Assembly: GCA_039566865.1 (NCBI GenBank)
Contig: CM076949.1
Location: 12,563,501-12,627,500, forward strand
Source: Aurelia coerulea
Lineage: Eukaryota > Cnidaria > Scyphozoa > Semaeostomeae > Ulmaridae
Direction: 5' to 3'
DNA: 64,000 bases
Below the pieces are notes generated by a model. That model was not told the origin of the DNA. It was given only the letters and a program-made list of their open reading frames with translations, and did no database searches. Below, in pieces: positions 54,620 to 64,000 of this stretch (positions are counted from its first letter, which is position 1; the number at the start of each line of letters is the position of its first letter). A program made the position numbers and the translations under genes.

Positions 54620-57600
54620 TTTTTTTTTATTTTAAAATTATTTATGCACGGTAGCCCCGTCAGTCAGTATGACTGATTTTCAGGGGGCCGTGCCAAAAAC
54701 TTTACAAATTAAAAAATCTACTAAAATTAAAAACGGGAAAAGGAAACTAATTACAATCATAAATAATTTATCTACAACTATTTACAATCAATTTACAACC
54801 GACCCTTTATCTTGTTCTTAAAAGAAGATAAAGAGGGAGCTTGCTTGGCCTCGCGGCTGAGATCATTCCAGATTTTTGCTCCACGAAATGCGAACGCTTT
54901 CTGTCCATTACTAGTTTTCATGAATGGTACTAGCAAGTCAGTTTCGGCATTTCTAAGGTTGATAATATTGCGATCAGAATTTCTAACAAATAAATGCGAG
55001 AGATAATCAGGCGCGAGACTATTAACAGATTTGTATACAGTTGTTGCAGTCTCACTTCTGATCATATCCCTCACAGTTGGCCATTTTAACTCTGTAATCA
55101 AAGCTTCGGCAGGAGCATCGTAGCTGCTATTTGTAATATTTCTAGCGGCACGATTCTGCAATTTTTGAAGCTTAACCAGTCGGAACTCAGCACAGCTCCC
55201 CCACACAGAACAGCAGTACCGAAAATGTGGCTCTACAATACCTCTATATAATTTGCAAAGTACAGTTTTTGGCAAAAATGTCTTTGCATATTTTAAAAAA
55301 CCTATCAAGCGGGAGACTTTGGCTTAAACAGATTTAATTTGCTCGTCCCACACGAGGTACTGGTCAACTTGGACACCAAGATACTTAATACTGTCGACAA
55401 GTTCTACAGGGGAATCATCTATAACGAATGCAGGAGAATCCACAGTGTTTTCACCAATCTTTTTAAGATTTGGTCTAGATCCGATTACCATTGCCTGAGT
55501 CTTGATTACATTCAAAGACAATTTATTGCCCTGAAGCCATTCTTTCAAACATTTCAATTCGTTGTTGAGCGTTTCAGTTAGATCCTCAATGCTCTTACAG
55601 GAATAGGATATGCTAGTATCGTCGGTGTACATCGTAACTTTGCAGTTTTTCAAGGCGAATGGCAGATCATTTATATAGATTAGGAAGAGTAGCGGACCTA
55701 AACAAGAGCCTTGTGGAACACCACAGCTGATGCTTCCGATGTCAGATTCCACTCCATTAACCTTAGTGAATTGCTGCCTACTGCTGAGATATGATTTGAA
55801 CCATTGAAGCTCAAGACCCTGAATTCCGTACTTAGATAGCTTTTGAATAAGTATGGCATGATCAACAGTATCAAAAGCCTTTTTCAAATCAATGAAAATA
55901 TTTCCTGTAAATTTTCCACGCTCAAAATTAATGTGCCAGTCATTAGTGCCAGAAAGCAAGCAAGTTACAGTGGTATGCAGAGCTCTAAAACCTGATTGGC
56001 CAGAATACAGAAGTTTATTTTTGTCTAGATAATCATATAGTTGGTTGTAAATCAATTTCTCAAAGAGTCTTGCCAGAAATGGGAGCACAGAAATCGGTCT
56101 ATAATTGGAACAATTGTTTTTTTCTCCACTTTTAAAGATTGGGGCAACCCTTGCAGTTTTCCAATTTTCAGGAAAAACTCCAGTAGCAATTGAGAGGTTG
56201 AAAATGTCACAGAGAGATTCTGCAATGACAGAGAATGCGATCTTTAGGAAATGATTAGCAATGTCATCAGGACCGAAACCCTTGGACGTTTTGAATTTAC
56301 CAAAAACCTTTTTTATCTGAGGAACATCAAAGGCTTGTAATTTAAACTGTAAATTTTCAGGGTTCATTCCCAGCTTATCTTCAACAAGGGGGTTAGCTTT
56401 CTGTGGAATTTTGTCACTAAGAGATTTGCCAATATCACAAAAGAAATCATTCATTGTCTGAGCAACAGCATTATTATCGGTAACATGCTTACCATCAACA
56501 TCAAGCGACTGAATTTGAGTCGTTTTTGATTTCTTGTTGAGAACCATGTTAATGGTTTTCCAAGTGTTTTTAAGATCACCTTGGGAAAGGACAATCTTAT
56601 TTGTAAAATAGTCGCGCTTTAAATCTTTGTTTAATCTATTGACCCTATTTCTCGTTTGTTTATAAGCATCCATCAAAATTTTGGACTTTGAGCGTACAGC
56701 TGCCAATTTTAACCTGTCTCTTGTAGCAGACAAACATTTGAAATCCTTCGTCAATCAGGGGCAAAACTTTTCTGAAACCCTCCTGCAGCGTAAAGGAGCA
56801 TGTTTTTCAAGAATCAACGAGAACATATTTGTCCATTGCCAAACGATGAGGTTGATATAATCGGTATTTGAAACAATGCTTTTCCAGTCAATTTGCTGAA
56901 GATCACTAAGAAAGTTTTCTTCGTTGAAATTTTTCATTTGCCGAGTGGAAATGTTTTTGTGCTGTTTTTTAGCAGTATCTCTAAATCTTTTAACACAGTA
57001 GACCAAATAGTGATCACTTATAGTTGTTTCATAAACACCAGATTCTACTATAAAAGCTTTATTAGTTGTGGCAATATGATCAATCAGAGTGGCAGTTGTA
57101 AGAGTTTCCCTTGTACTTCTTTTGATCAACTGTTTTAGACCGAAACGATCATAAATGTCAAGTAAGTTCTTCGAATGTGGTGGAAGGTTATCGGGGGTAC
57201 AAGTATCCTCAGCCCCAGAAACTATTGGTAAAAAATCACAGTTTGTGTCGCTAAGGAGGATTATATCCCTGTTCTCCTTGTCGAGAACCTGTAAACACTC
57301 TTCCAGTTGACGAAATATTTCAACTGACGCGTCAGGAGGACGGTACCACGACATAACAAGAAACGGTGCAGCCTTCACAGGTTTCACCTCAATACATATA
57401 CCTTCTAAATTGGATAGTGGAAGGTCCGTCCTGACAGTGACTTTATCAAAAGATGCGTCTTTTACATACAAAGCTACGCCTCCACCATTGCGGTTACGAT
57501 CACTTCTCTTAATCGAATAGCCCTCAATACTGACAAGATCATTGTCTATTTTATCATCAATTTTAGTCTCATTAACGGCCAGAATATGAATCCCAAGGTC

Positions 57601-58190
57601 ACTAATAAGAAGACGAATCTCGTCAATATGACGTAAAAGGCTATTCACATTAATAGAAGCAATCGCCATACCCTTTGTGAAGCCTAGACTTGTAGTGATG
57701 TTAGTGACATCATTGTGTAAGGGAGCTGATGCAGAGGTCTTCCCAGTGGCCGAGCAATCACCCTCTTTATCTTTTACCTCAATCTTATTTAGTCAAAAAT
57801 TTAATGCACGAAGTAAATTATTAGAAAGAATGTTATCACCATGTCGGTTGAGATGGATCAGACTTCTGTTAAGATGTTGGTTGGCATGTATGTTGTTGTG
57901 TTCCAAAAAGGCAAACTCATTCTGGTCGCCACGTGTTATAAGACCGGAAATAACGACTTCAATACCTTTATCGCTAATTGACTTAGCCAGATCGATAATT
58001 TCCTCAGCAATTTGCACCTCTGTTTTTTCTTTTCCATCAATTTTAAGAGAAAGGTCATTTGTGCCACTGTGCAGTAGGATCAGGTTAGGCTTTCTTTCAA
58101 TTGAAGTCTGGGCATAACTATGCATGTCTCTGGTTGTTGCACCATTGAAATTCTTGACGAAAATATTCATCCCTTGATTTCCACACTTAG
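54620..58190 (-). pseudogene. CR1-like LINE C: esterase, endonuclease, reverse transcriptase in one frame with three stops
   Basis: A single minus-strand frame from 58170 to 54793. The first domain (58170-57793) is an SGNH/GDSL esterase-like segment (LILLHSGTNDLS, VVISGLITRGDQNEF), as in CR1-group elements. An APE endonuclease follows (SINVNSLLRHIDEI, AVNETKID, SDRNRNGGGVALYVKD, LLSDTNCDF, TLIDHIATT, ISDHYLVYC), then reverse transcriptase (KGFGPDDIANHF, NYRPISVLPF, FIDLKKAFDTVDH, GVPQGSCLGPLLFLIYINDL, catalytic Y(T)DDTS, KYLGVQVDQ) and the C-terminus. Three in-frame stops interrupt it: TGA 57793-57795, TGA 56755-56757 and TAA 55324-55326, but no frameshift. The RT active site reads YTDD rather than YADD. 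The 3' UTR (54620-54792) has the family stem-loop and a short ATTTC tail. Confidence 0.88.
54648..54698 (-). other. 3' UTR stem-loop of LINE C
   Basis: GCCCCGTCAGTCA, GTA loop, TGACTGATTTTCAGGGGGC. The AGTCA/TGACT stem corresponds to TCAGC/GCTGA in LINE B. Confidence 0.65.
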
Positions 58191-58870
58191 GTGTTTGTTT
58201 CTTTTGTGGCGTTAGTAGCCTTCGTTGTTTGCCTTTGTTTTAGTGTATGCGCTATTTGTTTGGTAGAAATGATGTAGTCGTAATTCTTGGCTTAGCGGCC
58301 ATAGTAGCTTTTTGCCGTTATTGACGGTACCATTGTTGTTGTGGTAGCGTTGTTCATTTGGTTGCCCAAGTAGCGTTTGTTGCGGTGACCCATTGATTTA
58401 ATGAAGTTGTTCTTCTTGCTTCATTGCCGTAAGTTGCCGTTGCATTTCTTGACCTTGTGATTATTATGGCCAATTCGGTAGATCTCCAGTCTCCCTACTC
58501 GTAGAGCTTTATTCGTTCCAGTAGAGTTGATTTAGATTCCTTCGTTGCCCTAGTTTTCTTTCTTTCTTATGTGGCATTGGTAGCGTTTGTTGTGGGGGAA
58601 ATTAGTTGTTAACTTCGTTTCGGTGTGTGCGTTATTTGTTTAGTAGAGAAAACATAGTCGTAATTGTTGCTATAGTGGCCATAGTAGCTTTTGTGCCCTT
58701 AGTTGCTTTTCTTGCGTTATTAGTGTTAGTTGTGCAAGGTAAACCTCGCTGTTGTGGTTGCGTTAGTTGTTGAAGTTCCTCCCAGTAGCTTTAACTCCGT
58801 CCATTAATGTAGTTGCTCTTCTTGGGTAAGTTCCCTTAGTTGCAATTGCTGATGTTGTTGTTATTTTAGA
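58191..58870. repeat. Degenerate TTAGTTGC-type repeats, right block
   Basis: GGCGTTAGTAGCCTTCGTTG, GTAGCTTTTGTGCCCTTAGT and TTGCGTTAGTTGTTG are variants of the same repeat. GTGTGTGCGTTATTTGTTTA/GTGTATGCGCTATTTGTTTG and ATAGTCGTAATT each occur twice ~390 bp apart, suggesting an older long tandem unit. Confidence 0.65.
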
Positions 58871-59009
58871 ACGTTTCTGTAGATCTCAGCCTCCCTTGTG
58901 GAAGATAAGATCAGGTAGAAAGACTTCAAGAGTTATACTCAGCCCTTCGAGGAAAGTTTTCAGGAAATAGTGAAGGAAATGGACTGCTCATGCACAGGGG
59001 CATTTGTGG
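58871..59009. other. Short unassigned spacer
   Basis: No feature recognised before the CACGTG/TGACGTCA module. Confidence 0.35.
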
Positions 59010-59170
59010 GGGGAAGTTGGCACATTGCAAAAAATGACGTCACATAATTTGGCAAAGTGCCAAGTCACATGACCGGAACTTGGCACCGCGCCAAGTCACA
59101 TGACCAATTTTGGAACTTTGCCAAGTAAGTCACGTGACATGGGGGCAGACACATGACTGCCCCCAACTAA
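59010..59170. repeat. Palindromic CACGTGAC / TGACGTCA module 2
   Basis: GTTGGCACATTGC, AATGACGTCACAT, TTGGCAAAGTGCCAAGTCAC, TTGGCACCGCGCCAAGTCAC, then AAGTAAGTCACGTGACATGG and ACATGACTGCCCCCAAC: the same order of motifs as 29880-30030. Confidence 0.8.
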
Positions 59171-59199
59171 TGTGAGATAGTATGACTGCCCTCACAGTG

Positions 59200-60660
59200 T
59201 AGCCTCCTTTTGTATGGGATAGGTCATTTGAAATTAGCCAATAGCAGTCGGCTTTCACCTTTAGTAGCTTCACTATGGGTTTTTTACCAATTGAAATTAG
59301 CCAATGGCAATCTGCATATGCTAGATCTGTTAGGTCATTTGAAATTAGCCAATAAGAGTCGGCTATTATGTTCAGTAAGTTCAGTATGGAGTCCGTACCA
59401 ATTAAAATTAGCCAATGGCAATCTGCATATGCTAGATCTGTTGGATCATTTGAAATTAGCCAATAACAGTCTGCTTTCATCTTTAGTAGCTTCACTATGG
59501 GCTTTGTACCAATTGAAATTAGCCAATGGCAATCTGCATATGCTAGATCGGTTAGGTCATTTGAAATCAGCCAATAACAGTCGGCTTTCGTCTTTAGTAG
59601 CTTCACTATGGGTTTTGCACCAATTGAAATTAGCCAATGACAATCTGCATATGGTAGATGGGCTCGATCGTTTGAAAGTAGCCAATAGCAGTCGGCTTTC
59701 GTCTTTAGTAGCTTCACTATGGATTTTGCACCAATTGAAATTAGCCAATGACAATCTGCATATGGTAGATGGGCTCGATCGTTTGAAAGTAGCCAATAGC
59801 AGTCGGCTTTCACCTTTAGTAGCTTCACTATTGGGTTTGTACCAATTGAAATTAGCCAATGACAATCTGCATATGGTAGATGGGCTCGATCGTTTGAAAG
59901 TAGCCAATAGCAGTCGGCTTTCGTCTTTAGTAGCTTCACTATGGGTTTTGCACCAATTGAAATTAGCCAATGACAATCTGCATATGGTAGATGGGCTCGA
60001 TCGTTTGAAAGTAGCCAATAGCAGTCGGCTTTCACCTTTAGTAGCTTCACTATTGGGTTTGTACCAATTGAAATTAGCCAATGGCAATCTGCATATGCTA
60101 GATCTGTTAGGTCATTTGAAATTAGCCAATAAGAGTCGGCTATTATGTTCAGTAAGTTCAGTATGGAGTCCGTACCAATTAAAATTAGCCAATGGCAATC
60201 TGCATATGCTAGATCTGTTGGATCATTTGAAGTTAGCCAATAACAGTCGGCTTTCATCTTTAGTAGCTTCACTATGGGCTTTTTACCAATTGAAATTAGC
60301 CAATGGCAATCTGCCTATGCTAGATCTGTTGGATCATTTGAAATTAGCCAATAGCAGTCGGCTTTCATCTTTAGTAGCTTCACTATGGGTTTTTTACCAA
60401 TTGAAATTAGCCAATGGCAATCTGCATATGCTAGATCTGTTAGGTCATTTGAAATTAGCCAATAAGAGTCTGCTATTATGTTCAGTAAGTTCAGTATGGT
60501 GTCCGTACCAATTGAAATTAGCCAATGGCAATCTGCCTATGGGTTGGGTCATTTGAAATTAGCCAATAACAGTCGGCTTTCATCTTTAGTAGCTTCACTA
60601 TGGGGTTGTTTACCAATTGAAATTGGCCAATGGCAATCTGCATATGGTAGAGAGGCTAGG
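59200..60660. repeat. ~111-bp satellite with two CCAAT boxes per unit (about 13 units)
   Basis: Each unit has GAAATTAGCCAATAACAGTC, GGCTTTCATCTTTAGTAGC, TTCACTATGGG, ACCAATTGAAATTAGCC, AATGGCAATCTGCATATG and CTAGATCTGTTAGGTCA. The GGCAATCTGCATATG motif recurs at ~110-111 bp intervals from 59308. Because 111 is a multiple of three, long frames (up to ~450 codons) stay open on both strands; the peptides are 37-residue repeats and are not evidence of genes. Confidence 0.95.
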
Positions 60661-61264
60661 TTATATGAAAATGGCTAACAGGAAGTACCCTTTGTCTTTG
60701 CTGGATAAGTGCTGAATGCTGCGCACAATAACCTCTGTGCAGGTGAACGTATTCATTATGAATTGAAGTAATGAGCAACTAATGATGTGATCGTTCTTAT
60801 AAACGATTGTTTCCTGGAGAAGTGTCTTCCTAATGATCTTGGCACGATTAACTTCCTACCTAATGATCTTGGCACGATAAAATTACCTTCAAAATCTGTT
60901 ACGACATAAGATTTGGTCTTGCAGATTCTCTGTAGTTGACCGCTGACTGTTAGGATAGTGATTCGTGAAGTTGAAATATCTACAGGAGTGTTTGTTTGGG
61001 GAGTAGATCTTTGAAGATAGCGATTATTAAATTTAAATTGGATGAAATTACCTTTGAGGGAAATAGTGAAGGGAATTCAACGGAAGTTTCAGAAAGCAAG
61101 AGCATGGAAGTGAAACGTAGGTAGGCCTATGTTTTCGCTGGAGCAGGAAGAAAGCATTAGTTATATGCTTCTTGCGTATTATTGACGACAGAGCAGTTTT
61201 ACTTCTTACTTCAGATGGGAATAGGCCTATGTATTTCGTGTTGATTTCCATGTTGTGCTGACTG
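60661..61264. other. No gene recognised
   Basis: AT-rich. CTTCCTA(A/C)CTAATGATCTTGG is duplicated at ~60826 and 60853. No other structure seen. Confidence 0.4.
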
Positions 61265-61390
61265 GAAACGTAGGAACTTGCAAAGTCACATGATAGGAAC
61301 TCGGGGGTAGTGCCGAGTCACATGACCAATTTTGGCAAGGTGCCAAGTGAGTCACGTGACATGGGGTGCCAACACGTGACTGCCCCGTCT
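61265..61390. repeat. Palindromic CACGTGAC module 3
   Basis: ACTTGCAAAGTCACATGATA, GTAGTGCCGAGTCACATGAC, TTTTGGCAAGGTGCCAAG, TGAGTCACGTGACATGGGG and CAACACGTGACTGCCCC follow the order of the modules at 29.9 kb and 59.0 kb. Confidence 0.75.
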
Positions 61391-61404
61391 CACCCGTTAG
61401 TACA

Positions 61405-61830
61405 TAGATTGTTATCCGAACCGCTTCGTCTTATCTATGAACGAAGTTGTAGCTTCAATTATCATTCTGTTTGTTATGATATTCAGATCAGCATTTCCAT
61501 ATAAAAGTAAATCGCACAAAAATTGTGATTCCATGTCTGTAATATCTAGATCTGGCACTTCTGCAAGCTGACGGAAGAGATCCATGCGTTCCAGACCAAC
61601 TTGGGGAAAGTGCAGGAGAAAGTGCTCATTATCCTCATCTCTTGTTCCACATAAACAATGGGGGCTAAAGCAGTCAAAATGGTGCCGAAATCTGTGCTCA
61701 TTCATTGGACTAAATTTTAGGCGCAGTTTTGTTAAATTCTTGATACCTATTCTGTCATAAACATTGTAATTATAGAGGTTTCCCCTTCCTCGTGTTTGTT
61801 CTAACTTGCTGCTAATGACGATTGTCATTT
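61405..61830 (-). pseudogene. LINE E C-terminal zinc-knuckle fragment
   Basis: The minus frame reads KNLTKLRLKFSPMNEHRFRH, then FSPHCLCGTRDEDNEHFLLH and MDLFRQLAEVPDLDI, ending LCDLLLYGNADLN and a FI..T+RF tail. This is the C-terminal zinc-binding tail found at 24354-24690 and 25500-25740, here the best preserved. The final CP of the knuckle reads FP (HFLLHFPQ), losing one cysteine. The reverse transcriptase that should precede it is absent: directly upstream (minus sense) is endonuclease sequence. Confidence 0.75.
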
Positions 61831-61959
61831 TTCAGGTTCGGCTCGGAAATATATGAAATTTTCCTAATTTTGCAGCCACCAAAACGTCTTTACCAGTAAT
61901 AATAATAAATGGTTACATTTTATTTTGCATCCAAGGCGATTTTATGACATAGGCTAGGC

Positions 61960-62510
61960 CCTATGCGGAATTAGCGAAATCCAGAAAGATTTCGTAATTT
62001 TCTCCGACAGAGAGTACATCAGTGTGGGAGCCGTCCTCATTCTGTGCAAAAGGTTTGAAAAGATGTTCAGCAAAAATTTCATTCAGATTTTTAACTTGAA
62101 GATCAGGGCATGTGACTTCTGAAAAGGTATCACTCCAAGGAAACATTTCAATACTCTTTTTATTTGCAATGATGTTTGATCTGTCATAATACAAAATTCT
62201 GCGTTTATACGGAGGTGGAGACAGATTTTTACACTTAATTTACCAAAGATAATCTGGTGATGACAGTTTTCATGTAAAGAGGAGTGGACATCAGATTCAA
62301 GGAATAAATCTGGCTGATCATTGAAAATGACATCGATGCAAGATCTTGAATTTCCAATTGAGTCCATTGGTTCATTAATTAATTTATGAAGGCCAAGGTC
62401 AGACGTAAGTGGCTCGAAAAGTTTGCCGTCGTCGTTTTCGATATCATTTTCCCACCAGTTCGTAGAACGGCAGTTAAAATCGCCAATTATAATAACACAC
62501 TAAAGATCAC
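61960..62510 (-). pseudogene. LINE E endonuclease C-terminal fragment
   Basis: The minus strand reads VIIIGDFNCRSTNWWENDIE, then LGLHKLINEPMDSIGNSRSC and IDVIFNDQPDLFLESDVHSS, HENCHHQIIFGKLSVK, the final third of an APE endonuclease (GDFN, H..(I/L)I.G.L). A frameshift lies near 62230; after it the protein continues RRILYYDRSNIIANKKSIEM. Directly downstream is the zinc-knuckle tail at 61405-61830, so the reverse transcriptase was deleted. Confidence 0.75.
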
Positions 62511-62883
62511 GTGACAACCCACTTTTTCAATGCGTAGTCAGCTAGAAAATTAAAGAAGCCAGTCTAATTTTTGCTAGCTAGGATGATCATAAATCATCGA
62601 GAATACCACCATTCGATAGCTCTCGATAAGAGCTTTCAGATGATGATTAATTTAATTCCTTTTTTAAGACGTCAGCAATTTTAAATATCTTTACATCATC
62701 AAAGTTTGTGACCTCATATAAATAATAACAAATGTATTAGATAAACTTAAATGGCCAAAATTGGCTCTGTTAATTGTTATGAATAATTTTAAGGCATTTT
62801 AGAGCATTTGCATCAGCAATTAGGGGTTTAAATGAAACAATTACAGGCTGATGTAAATAAAGGATGAATATATGATATAAGTA
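62511..62883. other. No gene recognised
   Basis: AT-rich flank of the LTR element. Nothing seen apart from an ATCGAGAATACC... CTCGATAAGAG partial inverted pair near 62600. Confidence 0.4.
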
Positions 62884-62888
62884 ATGAG

Positions 62889-63218
62889 TGTGGAAACGTC
62901 AATCCACCTGCTGCTAATACCACACCAGTCCAGGAATAACACAGAGACTAGGCTTGTTCTAAATAGAGGACTGTATCATTCTAACTTCGACAAATCCGTT
63001 CTCAACTGACACGTATGGCCGCTCACGGCCCGATCTAGCTCAAAAGAGTTAGAGTAAACAACTGCACGCCCCTATAACATAGTCGTGCCAAAAACACATA
63101 CGCAAGCGGTCACATGCATCTACAATGAACCAATAAGCGTTTTAATTACGTACCAATTTATCACTTACGTTTAGACATATATCCCAGTAAATTTTCAAAA
63201 CTACAACGCGCCTCCACA
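62889..63218 (-). repeat. 3' LTR of the BEL/Pao element (~330 bp)
   Basis: In minus sense it starts TGTGGAGGCGCG (63218) directly after a purine-rich tract (AAGCAGGGGGGAG, about 63233-63221) and ends GACGTTTCCACA (62889), so TG...CA with the short inverted TGTGGA/TCCACA. The following CTCAT would be the target duplication. The 5' LTR lies outside the window, so the limits are inferred. Confidence 0.6.
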
Positions 63219-63239
63219 TACTCCCCCCTGCTTGACCCC

Positions 63240-64000
63240 CTAGGGTCCAAGCATAGCCCTAGTCTTCCAGCCCGAGTCCAAAGCCGCAACTCGCCTAGCT
63301 GGTCTATCTCTAACTACTTCAAGTGGCTGAATAGTTTCTTCTGTCTGATTCTGCTTCTCTTCTATAGGTACATCATTTCCTGCTTTTACATTTTTAGCTT
63401 CAATCTCGAGAGGATATAACTTCTGTACTGGTCGATTAAGATATACTGGCTTACCCTTTGCAACTAATCTGACTTTTGCACCTCTAGCATGGCCATCTTT
63501 TCCAACTATCAGTTCTTCCACAACTCCTACCTTCCAGTTGCATCTACTAACATGCTCTTCATACACCAAAACTGGGTCTCCAACTTTCACTACTCGACCA
63601 TTTATCGGTCTATTTCCTTTCTGATACTCTCTAAGATCAGCTAAATACTCCCTTCTCCAACGATTCCAAAAATGCTCCTTTTTACGAGCTAAATATCTGA
63701 ATCTTTTCAACAACTTACTGTCTGTGATGTCATCTTGTACAGTATGATCAGGAATGGATATAAGCCTCCTCCCACAAATGAGATGTGCTGGGGTTAACAC
63801 TTCACTTCCCACCTCATCATACTCATACGTTAAGGGCCTGGAATTCAACGTTCCCTCCACTTCCACAAGGATTGTTTGTAGCTCTTCAAATGTCATTCTT
63901 GCATTACTCAAAACCTTTCTCAAACACCTCTTCATTGTCCCTATCATACGTTCGTACGCCGCCCCCCACCAGGGAGCCTTACTTAGATTGAATCTCCATG
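63240..64000 (-). CDS. pol: BEL/Pao LTR retrotransposon polyprotein, integrase C-terminus and DUF5641 (partial)
   Basis: An open minus frame enters from the right edge (at ~63998) and stops at 63240, 22 bp before the 3' LTR. It shows the end of the integrase core (APWWGAAYERMIGTMKRCLR, LNSRPLT, LTPAHLI) and then the BEL/Pao-specific DUF5641 domain (EHFWNRWRREYLADLREYQK, NGRVVKVGDPVLVYEE, GVVEELIVGKDG). An acidic, Glu-rich tail closes the protein. No stop or frameshift appears in the visible ~250 codons, so this copy may be fairly young. Protease, reverse transcriptase, RNase H and gag lie outside the window. Confidence 0.88.
   Translation of the reverse strand, partial: WRFNLSKAPWWGAAYERMIGTMKRCLRKVLSNARMTFEELQTILVEVEGTLNSRPLTYEYDEVGSEVLTPAHLICGRRLISIPDHTVQDDITDSKLLKRFRYLARKKEHFWNRWRREYLADLREYQKGNRPINGRVVKVGDPVLVYEEHVSRCNWKVGVVEELIVGKDGHARGAKVRLVAKGKPVYLNRPVQKLYPLEIEAKNVKAGNDVPIEEKQNQTEETIQPLEVVRDRPARRVAALDSGWKTRAMLGP

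Noticed and set aside
59130..60556. Overlapping 380- and 448-codon open frames on opposite strands
   Set aside because: Both are translations of a 111-bp satellite whose length is a multiple of three; the proteins are 37-residue repeats with no domain.

Overview
This is repeat-dense, AT-rich eukaryotic DNA, most likely from a marine invertebrate animal. The grounds are spliced exons with GT/AG borders, CR1-like LINEs with an esterase domain, a BEL/Pao LTR element, hAT/mariner/Mutator/TTAA-type DNA transposons, poly-G-edged MITEs, and a P2X7-type 'ballast' domain outside a P2X receptor. The phylum cannot be fixed from the sequence. I see no convincing single-copy host gene, no tRNA or rRNA, and no bacterial feature. 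The window is best read as layers of transposons inside satellites and inside each other.

Left part (1-27.7 kb). A 307-bp satellite enters from the left edge and recurs at 24.7-25.5 kb. A ~120-bp satellite (1975-3668) is interrupted by a ~6 kb element with ~220-bp inverted ends (3669-9666). Next comes a foldback element with 10-bp minisatellite arms (9966-10832). The first major object is an 11,215-bp transposon (11071-22285) with perfect 20-bp inverted ends and TTAA target duplications. It holds two convergent, intron-bearing genes: a CXC plus P2X7-ballast-domain gene starting at the left end (+), and a DDE-type transposase starting at the right end (-). Both are now broken.

Middle part (27.7-54.6 kb). 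A degenerate TTAGTTGC-type repeat landscape received CR1-like LINEs. One of them (3' half 31180-32493, 5' half 52903-54230) is split by a 20,409-bp hAT-like element (32494-52902) with an 8-bp duplication CGTGGTGT and CAGRGCCTTTTTTAA ends. Removing the insert with one duplication joins the LINE reading frame. The giant element carries a transposase whose N-terminal part has a PB1 domain and two zinc fingers, and which is itself split by another LINE. It also carries a 3.1 kb Mutator-like palindrome with a 9-bp duplication, several MITEs, a 437-bp satellite, and a divergent pair of unclassified gene starts at ~50.3 kb.

Right part (54.6-64 kb). A CR1-like LINE with esterase, endonuclease and reverse transcriptase in one frame (three stops) is followed by TTAGTTGC repeats, a palindromic CACGTG/TGACGTCA module, a 111-bp satellite packed with CCAAT boxes, a LINE deletion derivative, and the 3' end of a BEL/Pao retrotransposon running off the right edge. 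Exon borders and element ends were read by eye, so most edges are good to a few bases only where a target duplication is stated.
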